This document shows, in pieces, positions 17,356 to 27,299 of a DNA stretch of 64,000 bases (positions are counted from its first letter, which is position 1; every line of letters starts with the position of its first letter). The notes beneath the pieces were generated by a model. That model saw only the letters and a program-made list of their open reading frames with translations. It was not told the DNA's origin and searched no databases. Origin of the DNA: Altererythrobacter sp. CAU 1644 (lineage in GTDB: Bacteria; Pseudomonadota; Alphaproteobacteria; Sphingomonadales; Sphingomonadaceae); contig NZ_CP121106.1 in assembly GCF_029623755.1 (NCBI RefSeq), forward strand, positions 310,001 to 374,000. Direction: 5' to 3'. Made by a program: the position numbers and the translations under genes.

Positions 17356-17826
17356 TTAAGCGGCTTTGTCCTTTGTCAGCTGAGGGGTGTTGTCGTTGCC
17401 GCTTGTACCGATCTCGATCTTGCGCGGTTTCATCGCTTCGGGAACCACGCGTTCGAGCGAGACAGTCAGCATCCCGTTTTCATAGGATGCGTCGCGGACC
17501 TCGACATAATCGGCAAGCTGGAACCGGCGTTCGAAGGCTCGCATTGCAATTCCGCGATGAATGATTTCGACGCCTTCCTCGTCCTTGTCGGCCTTTTCGC
17601 CGGAAATGACGAGTTGATTCTGCTGCGCGGTGATGTCGATTTCGTCCGGGCTGAAACCAGCCACCGCGAGCGTGATGCGATAGCTGTCCTCGCCAGTGCG
17701 GGCGATATCGAAGGGTGGGTAGCCGTCTTGCGTCTCGACGCGCGTGCTGCGTTCGAGAGCGTCGAAAAGACGGTCAAAGCCGACGGTGGAACGCCGGTAC
17801 GGAGCAAGGTCAAATGCAGTTCTCAT
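17356..17826 (-). CDS. Hsp20/IbpA-like small heat-shock protein (copy 2)
   Basis: 156 residues from ATG 17826, which follows a perfect AAGGAGG; the frame continues upstream without support. The N-terminus MRTAFDLAPYRRSTVGFDRL is the IbpA/HspA signature of alphaproteobacteria. Alpha-crystallin blocks are ITLAVAGFSPDEIDI, LVISGEK, FERRFQLADYVEV and YENGMLTVSLERVVPE. The tail KPRKIEIG supplies the I-x-I motif. Its leader of roughly 100 bases starts at a candidate RpoH promoter and ends in a ROSE-like hairpin that masks the ribosome site, so double control (transcription and RNA thermometer) is likely. Confidence 0.94.
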   Translation of the reverse strand: MRTAFDLAPYRRSTVGFDRLFDALERSTRVETQDGYPPFDIARTGEDSYRITLAVAGFSPDEIDITAQQNQLVISGEKADKDEEGVEIIHRGIAMRAFERRFQLADYVEVRDASYENGMLTVSLERVVPEAMKPRKIEIGTSGNDNTPQLTKDKAA

Positions 17827-17831
17827 TTCCA

Positions 17832-17851
17832 AATCCTCCTTATTGAGCAAT
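17832..17851 (-). promoter_or_regulatory. ROSE-like RNA thermometer hairpin over the hsp20 ribosome site
   Basis: On the mRNA, AUUGCUC pairs with GAGGAUU across the loop AAUAAG. It gives A-U, U-U, U-A, G-G, C-G, U-A and C-G pairs. UUGCU opposite the Shine-Dalgarno GGAGG, with G-G and U-U mismatches, is the diagnostic core of ROSE elements, which melt on heating. Position just before the ATG fits. Confidence 0.6.
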
Positions 17852-17933
17852 CTGGGCACGAGAAGCGCCAGCGAACGAAAGAGCTGACGCCCTAATGTCC
17901 AACCGGACCCATTATGGCATCCGGCAACTTTTG

Positions 17934-17961
17934 ATCTAGTAAGGTCAAAAACGGTTTCAAG
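17934..17961 (-). promoter_or_regulatory. RpoH-type promoter of the second hsp20 gene
   Basis: Read on the minus strand: CTTGAA, 16 bases, CTAGAT. Identical half-sites and spacing at the groES promoter, where the spacer also begins with a CCGTTTT block. Confidence 0.7.
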
Positions 17962-18002
17962 AGCCGAAATTCAACTTTTTCTGCGTTCAATTCAGGTGTT
18001 TG

Positions 18003-18037
18003 AAAGAAAAACAGGCGCGCCCTTTCGAGCGCGCCTG
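18003..18037 (-). terminator. Rho-independent terminator of groESL
   Basis: On the minus strand CAGGCGCGC pairs with GCGCGCCTG around an 8-base loop and is followed by TTTTTCTTT. It begins 30 bases after the groEL stop. Confidence 0.88.
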
Positions 18038-18066
18038 CCAGTCTGCGAAGACTGTAGCCTGGCGGA

Positions 18067-19743
<1,677 letters not shown>

Positions 19744-20058
19744 TTAAGCCGCCTTCTTGAGCTCGGCGGTGGTTTCGATGATGCCGAGAATGTCGCTCTC
19801 CTTCATGATGAGCAGATCCTCGCCATCGATCCGCACCTCGGTTCCGGACCACTTGCCGAACAGGATGCGTTGTCCCGGCTCGACGCCAAGCTCGATCAGC
19901 TTGCCGGCCTCGTCACGAGTGCCTGGACCGACTGCGACGACTTCGCCTTCCATCGGCTTTTCCTTGGCAGTGTCGGGAATGATAATGCCGCCAGCGGTCT
20001 TCTCTTCCGCTTCAATGCGACGAACCAGCACACGATCGTGCAAAGGTTTAAAATGCAT
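19744..20058 (-). CDS. groES: Co-chaperonin GroES (Hsp10)
   Basis: 104 residues. [29 protein letters not shown] is the N-terminal strand and mobile loop that docks on GroEL, followed by VVAVGPG and [14 protein letters not shown] and [13 protein letters not shown]. It is slightly longer than the usual 95 residues because of a C-terminal TTAELKKAA. The start at 20058 follows GGAGG with six-base spacing. A CTTGAA-N16-CTAGAT promoter sits about 70 bases upstream; no CIRCE inverted repeat was found, so RpoH rather than HrcA control is favoured. Confidence 0.97.
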   Translation of the reverse strand: MHFKPLHDRVLVRRIEAEEKTAGGIIIPDTAKEKPMEGEVVAVGPGTRDEAGKLIELGVEPGQRILFGKWSGTEVRIDGEDLLIMKESDILGIIETTAELKKAA

Positions 20059-20126
20059 GCATAACCTCCGTTACAAAGCGATATGAACACAAACATCTCC
20101 CCCATTCTCGGCAGGAGATTTTTGCG

Positions 20127-20154
20127 ATCTAGTTTTTGCGAAAACGGCTTCAAG
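20127..20154 (-). promoter_or_regulatory. RpoH-type promoter of groESL
   Basis: Read on the minus strand: CTTGAA (20154-20149), 16 bases, CTAGAT (20132-20127). It matches hsp20 copy 2 exactly in both boxes. Confidence 0.7.
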
Positions 20155-20249
20155 AACCTCTCGGCAAAAAGTTTGCACGGCTTGGCGAGCGCATGAATCG
20201 CGATGGATTGGCCCCTCATTCACATGATTCATTCGTGAGCATCAGAGGT

Positions 20250-20277
20250 ATTGAAACGAAAGGCCCGTTCACTAGGT
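20250..20277 (+). promoter_or_regulatory. RpoH-type promoter of htpX
   Basis: ATTGAA (20250-20255), 16 bases, CTAGGT (20272-20277), 34 bases before the GTG start of htpX. One base differs from the CTAGAT box of its neighbours. Confidence 0.6.
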
Positions 20278-20310
20278 TTGGGGAAGTTTCTCTAGGTTGG
20301 AGGATTGACA

Positions 20311-21177
20311 GTGAACATTATGAGAATTTTCATTTTGCTCGCTGCCCTGACCGCGCTGTTCATGGGCACCGGCTACATGATTGGCGGCACCGGCGGCGCT
20401 CTCATTGCGCTCATCATCGCGGGCGCGGTGAATTTCGTTACCTACTGGAAGGCCGACAGGATCGTTCTGTCGATGCATAAAGCGCGCGAAGTGAATGCGA
20501 ATACCTCGCCCGACTTCTACGGCGTCGTCGCCATCCTGGCTCAACGCGCCGGTCTTCCGATGCCCAAAGTCTATGTCATCGACAGCCCGCACCCCAACGC
20601 CTTTGCAACGGGACGCAATCCCGAAAACGCGGCCGTCGCGGCTACGACGGGGTTACTGGACATGTTGTCGCGCGATGAAATCGCGGCGGTGATGGCGCAC
20701 GAACTTGGCCATATCCGCAACCGCGACACGCTCATCATGACGATGGTGGCGACCATTGCCGGTGCGATTTCCATGCTGGCGAACTTCGGCATGTTCTTCT
20801 CCAGCGACAATCGCAGCAACCCGCTTGCACTCGCAGGAGCCGTGCTGCTGGCACCTTTTGCCGCGATGATTGTGCAAATGGCAATCAGTCGGACACGCGA
20901 ATTCGGTGCTGACCGAGCGGGAGCGGAGATCTGCGGAGATCCCGATGCACTGGCCTCGGCGCTGCGAAAGATCTCTCACGCGGCGCGCCAGGTGCCGAAC
21001 CCGGTGACAGAGCGGAACCCAGCTGCAGCCCAGCTCTACATCGTTCCGACGCATGTGGGCGAGCTGTTCTCGACCCATCCGGCGACCGAACGCCGGATTT
21101 CGGCTCTGCGCGAATTGACGCGTAGAACGATGAAGCAGAACAGCTTCACCGCAACCCGGACGCCGCTACCGGGCTAG
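20311..21177 (+). CDS. htpX: Membrane zinc metalloprotease HtpX (M48)
   Basis: 288 residues from GTG 20311, seven bases after GGAGG (TTG 20305 and ATG 20320 are the other options). Two N-terminal membrane helices (about 3-22 and 27-45). The zinc site HELGH is at about 130-134 in [13 protein letters not shown], with the third ligand Glu in [13 protein letters not shown] second pair of helices lies between them. It degrades damaged inner-membrane proteins and is heat induced in other bacteria, in line with the promoter here and the adjacent chaperone genes. Confidence 0.95.
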   Translation: MNIMRIFILLAALTALFMGTGYMIGGTGGALIALIIAGAVNFVTYWKADRIVLSMHKAREVNANTSPDFYGVVAILAQRAGLPMPKVYVIDSPHPNAFATGRNPENAAVAATTGLLDMLSRDEIAAVMAHELGHIRNRDTLIMTMVATIAGAISMLANFGMFFSSDNRSNPLALAGAVLLAPFAAMIVQMAISRTREFGADRAGAEICGDPDALASALRKISHAARQVPNPVTERNPAAAQLYIVPTHVGELFSTHPATERRISALRELTRRTMKQNSFTATRTPLPG

Positions 21178-21308
21178 TGTGCGGCTAAGCGTTACTCCGA
21201 GGTATCACTGCAAGGCTGCCTTGGAGTTCGCTCAGTATCAGCGAACGCCCTTCAAATGTTGAAAGCGCAAAATGGCAAAACGCGACGCAAAACAAAGGAG
21301 GATCGATT

Positions 21309-21542
21309 ATGTCGCAACCTGTCTCTCGCTATTTGCATCCCTTTGATGTTGCCCATCATCCCTCACTTGAACCCGAGGTAAAGCGGGCGATACTTGCCTC
21401 CTGGGCATCCGACCGCAACGCGGTCGAGAGCCAGCCCGGAATGCGAAAGCCGCCCGAATTGGGAAAGCCTGTGGGGATTGATGATATCTTCGATGCCATG
21501 AAGTCACTCGACGACGAAAACCGCCCTAGGAGGTCACAATGA
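21309..21542 (+). CDS. Small conserved protein encoded with usg, function unknown
   Basis: 77 residues with a strong AAAGGAGG ribosome site. Contains SRYLHPFDVAHHPSLEPEVKR and ILASWASDRNAVESQP, a sequence I recall as a conserved partner of usg in alphaproteobacteria, and ends in a short acidic/basic tail. No membrane segment or catalytic motif. The stop overlaps the usg start by ATGA, so the two are translated together. Context beside htpX and chaperones hints at a stress link, but that is inference. Confidence 0.82.
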   Translation: MSQPVSRYLHPFDVAHHPSLEPEVKRAILASWASDRNAVESQPGMRKPPELGKPVGIDDIFDAMKSLDDENRPRRSQ

Positions 21543-21811
21543 CGGATCGGGCATTTCTCGTGCAACTTGATGGCTACGGACTGACCACGGCAGAAATCTG
21601 CTATTTCATGCCCGATCATCCGACCATCATACAAACCTTCGCATGGCAGGAATACGACGCAGCACCGGACTTTCCGGTGCTGTTCGACTTTCTTGACTAT
21701 TGGAGGCGCGAGATCGAGGCTGACATCCAGTCAGTGCGGATCGCACACGACAAACTCATCCGCCCCGCCAACTGGCGCTCGGCGGATGGGGTTATCTCGT
21801 GGGAAGACTGA
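21539..21811 (+). CDS. usg: Usg family protein
   Basis: 90 residues. TTAEICYFMPDHPTIIQTFAWQ followed by APDFPVLFDFLDYWRREIEAD is the signature of the alphaproteobacterial Usg family, named for its position near trpF/asd-like genes elsewhere. It is cytoplasmic with no membrane segment. Biochemical role is not established. Start overlaps the preceding gene by four bases. Confidence 0.85.
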   Translation: MTDRAFLVQLDGYGLTTAEICYFMPDHPTIIQTFAWQEYDAAPDFPVLFDFLDYWRREIEADIQSVRIAHDKLIRPANWRSADGVISWED

Positions 21812-21874
21812 TAGGTCCGCTTTCTAGGTGGCTCTTTCCTGGCCTGTAAGTCCGACTTTTGGGGCGCAAAGCGG

Positions 21875-22432
21875 TCATCCGCCGAAGTGCCGCCACCATT
21901 CTGGCCAAGCGACCTTCTGCGGCGTGCGTGTGGCACCCCACACCTCGCTCTGGTCGGTTTCGGAGAGTTGCCGATCGCCCAGTCGGTCCAGCGCCGCCTC
22001 GACTATCCATGGGTTGAGTTCCCAGCGTGTCCGCGCTTCGTCAGCGGGATACTTATGGAAGGCGATCCCGAGCTTGCCGATGATCGCATCGGCCCCGCTG
22101 TCGATCGCGAAGCGGATGATCTTTGAAGGTCCGGACATGTTGCCATACCGAGTCGCCCGCGCTGCCTCGATTGCATCAAGCGAGGCGCGGGTGGCGGCGC
22201 TGTCACCGGCGAGGCCCTTCTGGGTCAGCTGAAGCAGGAATGCTTCGGCTGCTGTCACCCGCCGTTCCCTGCCGTCTTCGCGGATCGTGACCATCTGTCC
22301 GAGGACGGTGTCATAGGGGATCTCGCGCCGCCGGTTTTTCGGGCGACCTCGCGGATTGCCGGACTGTCCTTTGCGGAACCGGGTTGAGCTGGGCGGCTGC
22401 TGGTATCCGACCTGCTGCTTCGCTCCACTCAT
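21875..22432 (-). CDS. DUF5681 domain protein (mobile-element associated)
   Basis: 185 residues from ATG 22432, which overlaps the frame-shifted upstream gene's C-terminal stop as ATGA. The N-terminal motif RFRKGQSGNPRGRPKNRR is the DUF5681 signature. The rest is mainly helical (VTAAEAFLLQLTQKG, IEAARATRYG, EAALDRLGDRQLSE). DUF5681 proteins accompany ParB-methyltransferases in integrated cassettes; the basic N-terminus suggests nucleic acid binding. Function unknown. It is the last gene of the methyltransferase operon. Confidence 0.8.
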   Translation of the reverse strand: MSGAKQQVGYQQPPSSTRFRKGQSGNPRGRPKNRRREIPYDTVLGQMVTIREDGRERRVTAAEAFLLQLTQKGLAGDSAATRASLDAIEAARATRYGNMSGPSKIIRFAIDSGADAIIGKLGIAFHKYPADEARTRWELNPWIVEAALDRLGDRQLSETDQSEVWGATRTPQKVAWPEWWRHFGG

Positions 22433-22945
22433 TCGATCCTGCCTCGCGGCCAACGCAGCGTGCCGGCATCATTGGTGAAGAACTTGATGTCGTGGACGTC
22501 CCTCTGAGAGAACTTGCTGCGACCGGGCCGGCTGATCGCGGCTTGTGTAGCCCATGCCTGAACCATCCATCTGTTGGGATGGGTGTGATCCGGCACTGCG
22601 ATGTCCAAGATACGCATGGCTTGGTTGGCGTTGTCCGCGCAGTGATGCGTTTCCATCGTGACGGACGCAGAGGCTGGAAGGGAACTTCTTCGCCAGCGCC
22701 GCCTCGCGCTTCTCGATCATCTTGAGCACCTTGCGGATTGCCATGCGTTTGCCGGCCAGCGCATCCTTGAGTGTCTGTTGCTGCAAGACCTCTTCGACCG
22801 TCAGTTCGCGCTCATTGCCGCCGACGGTTGTTGTGAGGCGTTTGTCGAGCACGATCTCGAACGCTGAGATATTGGGACGGCGCGGCCTGGGCGGACGGCC
22901 CCGGGGATTGCCCGACTGGCCTTTCTGGAACCGGGTGTCGCTCAT
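22429..22945 (-). pseudogene. DUF5681 domain gene interrupted by a frameshift
   Basis: The start ATG at 22945 overlaps the methyltransferase stop. The first frame encodes TRFQKGQSGNPRGRPPRPRR and a normal helical DUF5681 body to about EREAALAKK, then becomes low-quality sequence. From roughly 22665 a second frame encodes ETHHCADNANQAMRILDIA and on to PGRSKFSQRDVHDIK, ending at 22429 exactly at the start of the next DUF5681 gene. The ATGA junction and protein-like composition show that the second frame is the true C-terminus. So a one-base-type frameshift near 22665-22705 has split the gene; a sequencing error is possible. Confidence 0.65.
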
Positions 22946-24249
22946 GCCGATGCCTCGGCCGTGCCTTCGCGGTGGACCAGTTCGGGTTCCTTGCCCGTCA
23001 GATCACTCCAGCGCTGCATTGCGAGATCAACATAGGCCGGGTCGATATCGAGCCCGCGGAACCGGCGTCCGACGCGCTCAGCCGCGATCAGGCTTGTGCC
23101 AGAGCCCAGGAAGATATCCAGCACCAGCTCGCCTTGCCTGGTCACATCGCAGATTGCATCGGCGACCATTGCAACGGGCTTGACGGTCGGGTGGAGCGCG
23201 AGATCCTCACGTCTCGACCCGCGCATCGAGTTGACCGAAGGGTAATCCCACACGTTGGTCCGGTTGCGGCCATGCTTGCCGAGCTCGACCGTGTTGGTGT
23301 GCGGCGCGCTACCGACACGGTAGACGAACACCATTTCGTGCTTCGAGCGATAGAGCGAACCCATCCCGGCATTGCTCTTGTTCCACACGCAGATGTTGAG
23401 AAGGTCATCGTAGACGCCTTCGACCGATACGGTGACGTCATCCATGTGGCGCCAGTCCATGCACACGAAGTGCACAGCGCCCTGGCGCGATACCTTGGCG
23501 CAGGCGCCCAGTGTATCGCTGAGGAAGGTCCGGAACTCGGCTTCGGTCATCTCGCCCGAGGCCATGGCGAACTCGCGGTGGCGGCCCTTGGCATTGGCGT
23601 GGCCGTTGATCTTCACATTGTAGGGCGGATCGAGAAAGGCGCAGTCGATCGCCTCGCCTGCACCGACCAGGCGCTGGAGGAACGCCCCATCGCGGCCATC
23701 GCCGCAGGCGATGCGGTGCTCGCCCAGCTGCCAGATGTCTCCGGGCTGGACCCGCGGGTTCTCGGGCACTGCCGGGATGACCTCGTCGTCAGGATCGTCG
23801 GCCTCGGACAGGACCACGTCGATCTCGCCCGGACTGAAGCCGGTCAGTCCCAGATCGATGTCGATTTCGGGCAGCGCGAGATCGGCAAGTTCGAGCTTGA
23901 GGATCTCAAGGTCCCAGCCAGCATTGAGCGCGATCTTGTTATCGGCAAGCCGAAGTGCCTTCTTTTGCGTATCTGTCAGGCCATCGAGCGTGATCACCGG
24001 GACCTTCTCGAGCCCCATCTCCTTCGCCGCCCGCAAGCGGCCATGACCGGCGATAAGCAGACCATCGGGATCGGCGAGGATCGGATTGGTAAACCCGAAG
24101 GCGCGGATCGATTGGGCGATCTGCTCGATCTGCCGCCTGGGGTGCGTCCGCGCATTGCGTGGGTCAGGAACAAGGCTTTCAAGGTCGCGATAGGTGACCT
24201 CGAGCCGGCGAGTGGCAGTCATGTCTGCCATCATGGCGTCGTTCGTCAT
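22942..24249 (-). CDS. ParB-domain DNA adenine/cytosine-N4 methyltransferase
   Basis: About 435 residues from ATG 24249 (other ATGs at 24237, 24234 and 24225). N-terminal ParB/Srx-like domain about 15-110 with LVPDPRNARTHPRRQIEQIAQ and GHGRLRAAKEMG. Then a beta-class amino-methyltransferase: catalytic DPPY in CAFLDPPYNVKI and, C-terminal, the SAM motif LDIFLGSGTSLIAAERVGR. Target sequence unknown and no restriction enzyme is nearby, so it is an orphan modifier of the phage or integrative-element type. It heads a minus-strand unit with two DUF5681 genes, back-to-back with a serine recombinase unit. Confidence 0.92.
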   Translation of the reverse strand: MTNDAMMADMTATRRLEVTYRDLESLVPDPRNARTHPRRQIEQIAQSIRAFGFTNPILADPDGLLIAGHGRLRAAKEMGLEKVPVITLDGLTDTQKKALRLADNKIALNAGWDLEILKLELADLALPEIDIDLGLTGFSPGEIDVVLSEADDPDDEVIPAVPENPRVQPGDIWQLGEHRIACGDGRDGAFLQRLVGAGEAIDCAFLDPPYNVKINGHANAKGRHREFAMASGEMTEAEFRTFLSDTLGACAKVSRQGAVHFVCMDWRHMDDVTVSVEGVYDDLLNICVWNKSNAGMGSLYRSKHEMVFVYRVGSAPHTNTVELGKHGRNRTNVWDYPSVNSMRGSRREDLALHPTVKPVAMVADAICDVTRQGELVLDIFLGSGTSLIAAERVGRRFRGLDIDPAYVDLAMQRWSDLTGKEPELVHREGTAEASA

Positions 24250-24439
24250 GCGGGAACTATAATAGAACAAAGCGCAATCAGGAAGGGAACGTTTTCCCGT
24301 ATCTTTCCACAAGCCATCCCCGCAGTTTGGACTGGACTTCGTGCCTTTTCAGAGCATAGCTGTCGTCCACGCCCGGTGAGCCGGGCTCGTCCCGGTAGCG
24401 GCGGCCATTTCCGGTCGCCGCGTAGAACCGGAGAACAAC

Positions 24440-24667
24440 ATGACCAGCACGAACACCATCAAGAAGCCTGCCAGCAAGCTCGACACGCTCGAGAAGCTGC
24501 TGAAGCGCAAGACCGGCGCGAGCATCGCCGAGATGACCAGCGCGACCGGGTGGCAGCAACACTCGGTGCGCGGGGCGATGGCAGGAGCGCTCAAGAAGCG
24601 CGGGCACGCGATCGCCTCGGAGAAGATCGATGGCTCCCGCCACTACCGGATTGAGACCGAACAATGA
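24440..24667 (+). CDS. DUF3489 domain protein
   Basis: 75 residues. LDTLEKLLKRKTGASIAEMTSATGWQQHSVRGAMAG is a winged-helix-like DUF3489 segment, ending HYRIETEQ. These small proteins lie directly before DUF2924 and a serine recombinase in many proteobacterial elements and are probably DNA-binding. The start at 24440 has GGAG ten bases upstream. Stop overlaps the next start by ATGA. Confidence 0.88.
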   Translation: MTSTNTIKKPASKLDTLEKLLKRKTGASIAEMTSATGWQQHSVRGAMAGALKKRGHAIASEKIDGSRHYRIETEQ

Positions 24668-25071
24668 AAGAGGCGATCGACCGGCTCGCCGACGAGATCG
24701 AGACGCTCGATCTCGATGGCCTGCGCGCATTCTGGCAGGGCCGCTTCGGCGCCCCTCCGCCTTTGCGTTCGGAGCCGATCATGCGGCAGCTGCTCGCGTG
24801 GCGGGTGCAAGCCCAGGCGCTGGGCGGATTGGATGAGGAGACCCGCAAGGCGCTTGCTCGCAGCGGACCGGTCCAGCCGGAGGGCAAGCACCTTGGTGTC
24901 GGGGCAAGGCTCACCCGCATCTGGAAGGGGCGCGAAGTGACTGTTCTAGTCGAGGAACAAGGGTTTCGCTGGAATGACCAGCTCTTCCCCAGCCTCTCGG
25001 CTGCCGCGACCGCGATCGCCGGGAGCCGCTGGAACGGGCCGCGGTTCTTCGGATTGCGAGCTAGTCCATGA
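24664..25071 (+). CDS. DUF2924 domain protein
   Basis: 135 residues. Contains LRAFWQGRFGAPPP and RQLLAWRVQAQALGGL near the N-terminus and GARLTRIWKGREVTVLVEE with FPSLSAAATAIAGSRWNGPRFFGL at the C-terminus, the DUF2924 hallmark. It is invariably coupled to site-specific recombinases; here the stop overlaps the recombinase start by ATGA. Likely an accessory DNA-binding factor for recombination; not demonstrated. Confidence 0.9.
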   Translation: MKEAIDRLADEIETLDLDGLRAFWQGRFGAPPPLRSEPIMRQLLAWRVQAQALGGLDEETRKALARSGPVQPEGKHLGVGARLTRIWKGREVTVLVEEQGFRWNDQLFPSLSAAATAIAGSRWNGPRFFGLRASP

Positions 25072-26675
25072 GCACCAAGACCAAACGCTGCGCGATCTAT
25101 ACCCGCAAGTCGTCCGAGGAAGGCCTCGACCAGTCGTTCAACAGCCTCCACGCCCAGCGCGAGGCTTGTGAGGCCTACATTCTGAGCCAGGCATGCGAAG
25201 GCTGGGAAGCGCGTCCAGATCGCTACGACGATGGCGGGTTCTCGGGCGGCAACACCGAACGGCCAGGGTTGCAGGCGCTCCTCACCGATATCGAAGCAGG
25301 ACGCATCGACATCGTCGTGGTCTACAAGATCGACCGCCTTACCCGGAGCCTCGCCGACTTCGCGCGCATCGTCGAGATCTTCGAGAGGTCTGACGTCAGC
25401 TTCGTCTCGGTCACCCAGTCGTTCAACACCACCGGATCGATGGGCAAGCTGATGCTCAACGTCCTGCTCTCGTTCGCGCAGTTCGAGCGCGAGGTAACCG
25501 GCGAACGGATCCGCGACAAGATCGCCGCCTCCAAGGCCAAGGGCATGTGGATGGGCGGCGTTCCGCCACTGGGCTACGATCCGCCCACCGATGGCTCGCG
25601 CACACTCAAGCTCAACGAGAGCGAGGCTGACCGCGTGCGGCACATCTTCACCCGCTACCTTGAACTCGGCTCGGTCCATGCGCTGCAGCGCGATCTCGAG
25701 AAGCGCGGCGTAACTTCCAAGCTCCACATGACCGCCAAGGGTCACAGGATGGGTGGTCTGCCATTTAGCCGCGGCGCGCTGTTCCACCTGCTGCGCAACC
25801 GCGTCTATCTCGGCCAGATCACGCACAAGGGCGAAGTGCATCAAGGCGAGCACGATCCGATCGTCGATGCAGATCTGTTCGACCAGGTACAGGCGCTGCT
25901 CGACGCGCAGGTGCGGCGACATCGCGGCAAAGCGAAGCGCCGCACCGCCAGGGCCCCGCTCACCGGCAAGCTGCTCGACGCTGCAGGCGAAGCTATGAGT
26001 CCAACTACCTCGCGCGGGAAGTCGGGGCGCTCCTATCGCTACTATGTCTCGGCATCGCTCCAGCAGGGATCAGGTCGTTCAGATCGCGACTTCGTCCAGC
26101 GGGTGTCAGCGACCGAGATCGAGAAGGTGGTTTCCGAAGCCGTATGCCGCTGGGACCCCAGCGCTGGCGATCCACTTGCGATCGTCCGGTCGGTCTGCCT
26201 CAGCGAGCGAGGGCTGCAGGTCAGCGCCGAGAATGCACATTCGGCCAGCCTCACTGCGCGGCTCGCCGAGGACGAGATCATCCTTGATCGCACCGCCGAC
26301 ACGATCACCATCCTGTTGCCGATCCGGTTTGCGGCGCGCGGCAGCAAGCAGAAGATCCTGCCGGCCAAGTCAAGACCAGCGCAGCCAGACCCGGTCCTCA
26401 TCGCTGCGCTGCGCAAGGCGCATGCGATGCTGCGATCCGAGCGCGGGATGCCGGTCATGGAGACCGCTCCAGGCTCACCCTACGAGCGCAACATTCTGCG
26501 GCTCGCATTCCTCGCGCCCGACATCCAGCGCGCCATCCTTGACGGCCGCCAGCCGCTCGAGCTCAACCTCGAGACATTGAAGAAATCAGCGATCCCGCTG
26601 GCCTGGCCTGAGCAGCGCAAAGCGCTCGGATTTGGCGAACCCAGCGATCCCTGTTCCGCCGAACAAATACCCTGA
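25068..26675 (+). CDS. Large serine recombinase
   Basis: 535 residues. Resolvase catalytic domain: Arg13 and Ser15 in IYTRKSSEEG, then VVVYKIDRLTRSLADF and LLSFAQFEREVTGERIRDKI. A recombinase domain follows (GGVPPLGYDPP...) and a zinc-ribbon-like region (about 260-330, where the usual CxxC pairs are not obvious), with a basic C-terminus. It catalyses integration or excision through a 5'-serine-DNA intermediate. Its stop codon lies within the palindrome CCCTGATAGGG, the first of a series of similar repeats, suggesting its recombination site is close by. Confidence 0.93.
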   Translation: MSTKTKRCAIYTRKSSEEGLDQSFNSLHAQREACEAYILSQACEGWEARPDRYDDGGFSGGNTERPGLQALLTDIEAGRIDIVVVYKIDRLTRSLADFARIVEIFERSDVSFVSVTQSFNTTGSMGKLMLNVLLSFAQFEREVTGERIRDKIAASKAKGMWMGGVPPLGYDPPTDGSRTLKLNESEADRVRHIFTRYLELGSVHALQRDLEKRGVTSKLHMTAKGHRMGGLPFSRGALFHLLRNRVYLGQITHKGEVHQGEHDPIVDADLFDQVQALLDAQVRRHRGKAKRRTARAPLTGKLLDAAGEAMSPTTSRGKSGRSYRYYVSASLQQGSGRSDRDFVQRVSATEIEKVVSEAVCRWDPSAGDPLAIVRSVCLSERGLQVSAENAHSASLTARLAEDEIILDRTADTITILLPIRFAARGSKQKILPAKSRPAQPDPVLIAALRKAHAMLRSERGMPVMETAPGSPYERNILRLAFLAPDIQRAILDGRQPLELNLETLKKSAIPLAWPEQRKALGFGEPSDPCSAEQIP

Positions 26676-26873
26676 TAGGGGCGATTAAAGTCCCTGATAC
26701 CGGCGAATACATTCCCTGTTCCGTCGAAGAACAGGGAAACCGTGATTTCGGGCGCGTAAGCCACGGAAAAGTGGGCGATTTATCCGGACGACATCCGCCA
26801 GATTTGTCCCAAATCGCCTGTTTTGGGCCTCATATTTGCAGAATTCCCTGTTCTTTCCCTGATAAACAGGGAA
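26670..26873. repeat. Cluster of CCCTGTT-type palindromes beside the recombinase gene
   Basis: CCCTGATAGGG at 26670-26680 (over the recombinase stop); TTCCCTGTTC (26712-26721) with GAACAGGGAA (26729-26738), loop 7; TTCCCTGTT (26844-26852) with AACAGGGAA (26865-26873), loop 12; and a degenerate copy at 26649-26664. All perfect or nearly so. They could be recombinase-binding half-sites or transcription ends. Confidence 0.75.
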
Positions 26874-27050
26874 ATCCGGGCAAACCGAACCGATGTTCGT
26901 GGGCGCAGAGACGGTCCCTCGAAATGGCTCCTGAAACGGCTCCAGAGACTGCACGAATGATGCGGGAGTTACGGATTGGCCTGCGAAAACCCGCCTGTTA
27001 TCCGCGAGTTGCACGCGGTCCTGTAACCAGAGACAAGTGCCGGGGGTGGG
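26874..27050. other. Non-coding DNA between the palindrome cluster and tRNA-Ser
   Basis: No ribosome site or coding signal. Probable right junction of the mobile cassette with the ancestral chromosome; no direct repeat marking the edge was identified. Confidence 0.5.
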
Positions 27051-27140
27051 TGGCGGAGAGGGTGGGATTCGAACCCACGATACGGTTGCCCGCATACCGC
27101 ATTTCGAGTGCGGCGCATTCGACCTCTCTGCCACCTCTCC
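27051..27140 (-). tRNA. tRNA-Ser (CGA)
   Basis: A 90-base long-arm tRNA: acceptor GGAGAGG pairs with CCTCTCC, anticodon loop CTCGAAA gives anticodon CGA, an extended variable arm, T-loop GGTTCGAATCC, and encoded CCA at the 3' end. Confidence 0.95.
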
Positions 27141-27299
27141 GCATGTAGGGTGCGCTCGCGGGCTCGTGGCCCCGGTCGAAGCGAGCGCGCCGGTTAGCCG
27201 ATGCCCACCGCCTTGCCAAGCCCTCTTTCGTCGCAAAACTGGGGAATCTCCTGCCCTACGCCTTGTTTTGCACCTGCGAAGGGCCATATCCTCCCAACC

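Noticed and set aside
20059..20126. ROSE or CIRCE element in the groES leader
   Set aside because: UCGCU upstream of GGAGG is suggestive, but pairing is broken by a C-A mismatch, and no CIRCE inverted repeat is present.
22972..24654. 560-codon open frame opposite the methyltransferase
   Set aside because: Runs through the methyltransferase and into DUF3489; no domain.
27051..27140. tRNA-Ser as integration site of the recombinase cassette
   Set aside because: No duplicated 3' end of the tRNA was found at the far end of the cassette, and large serine recombinases seldom use tRNA genes.
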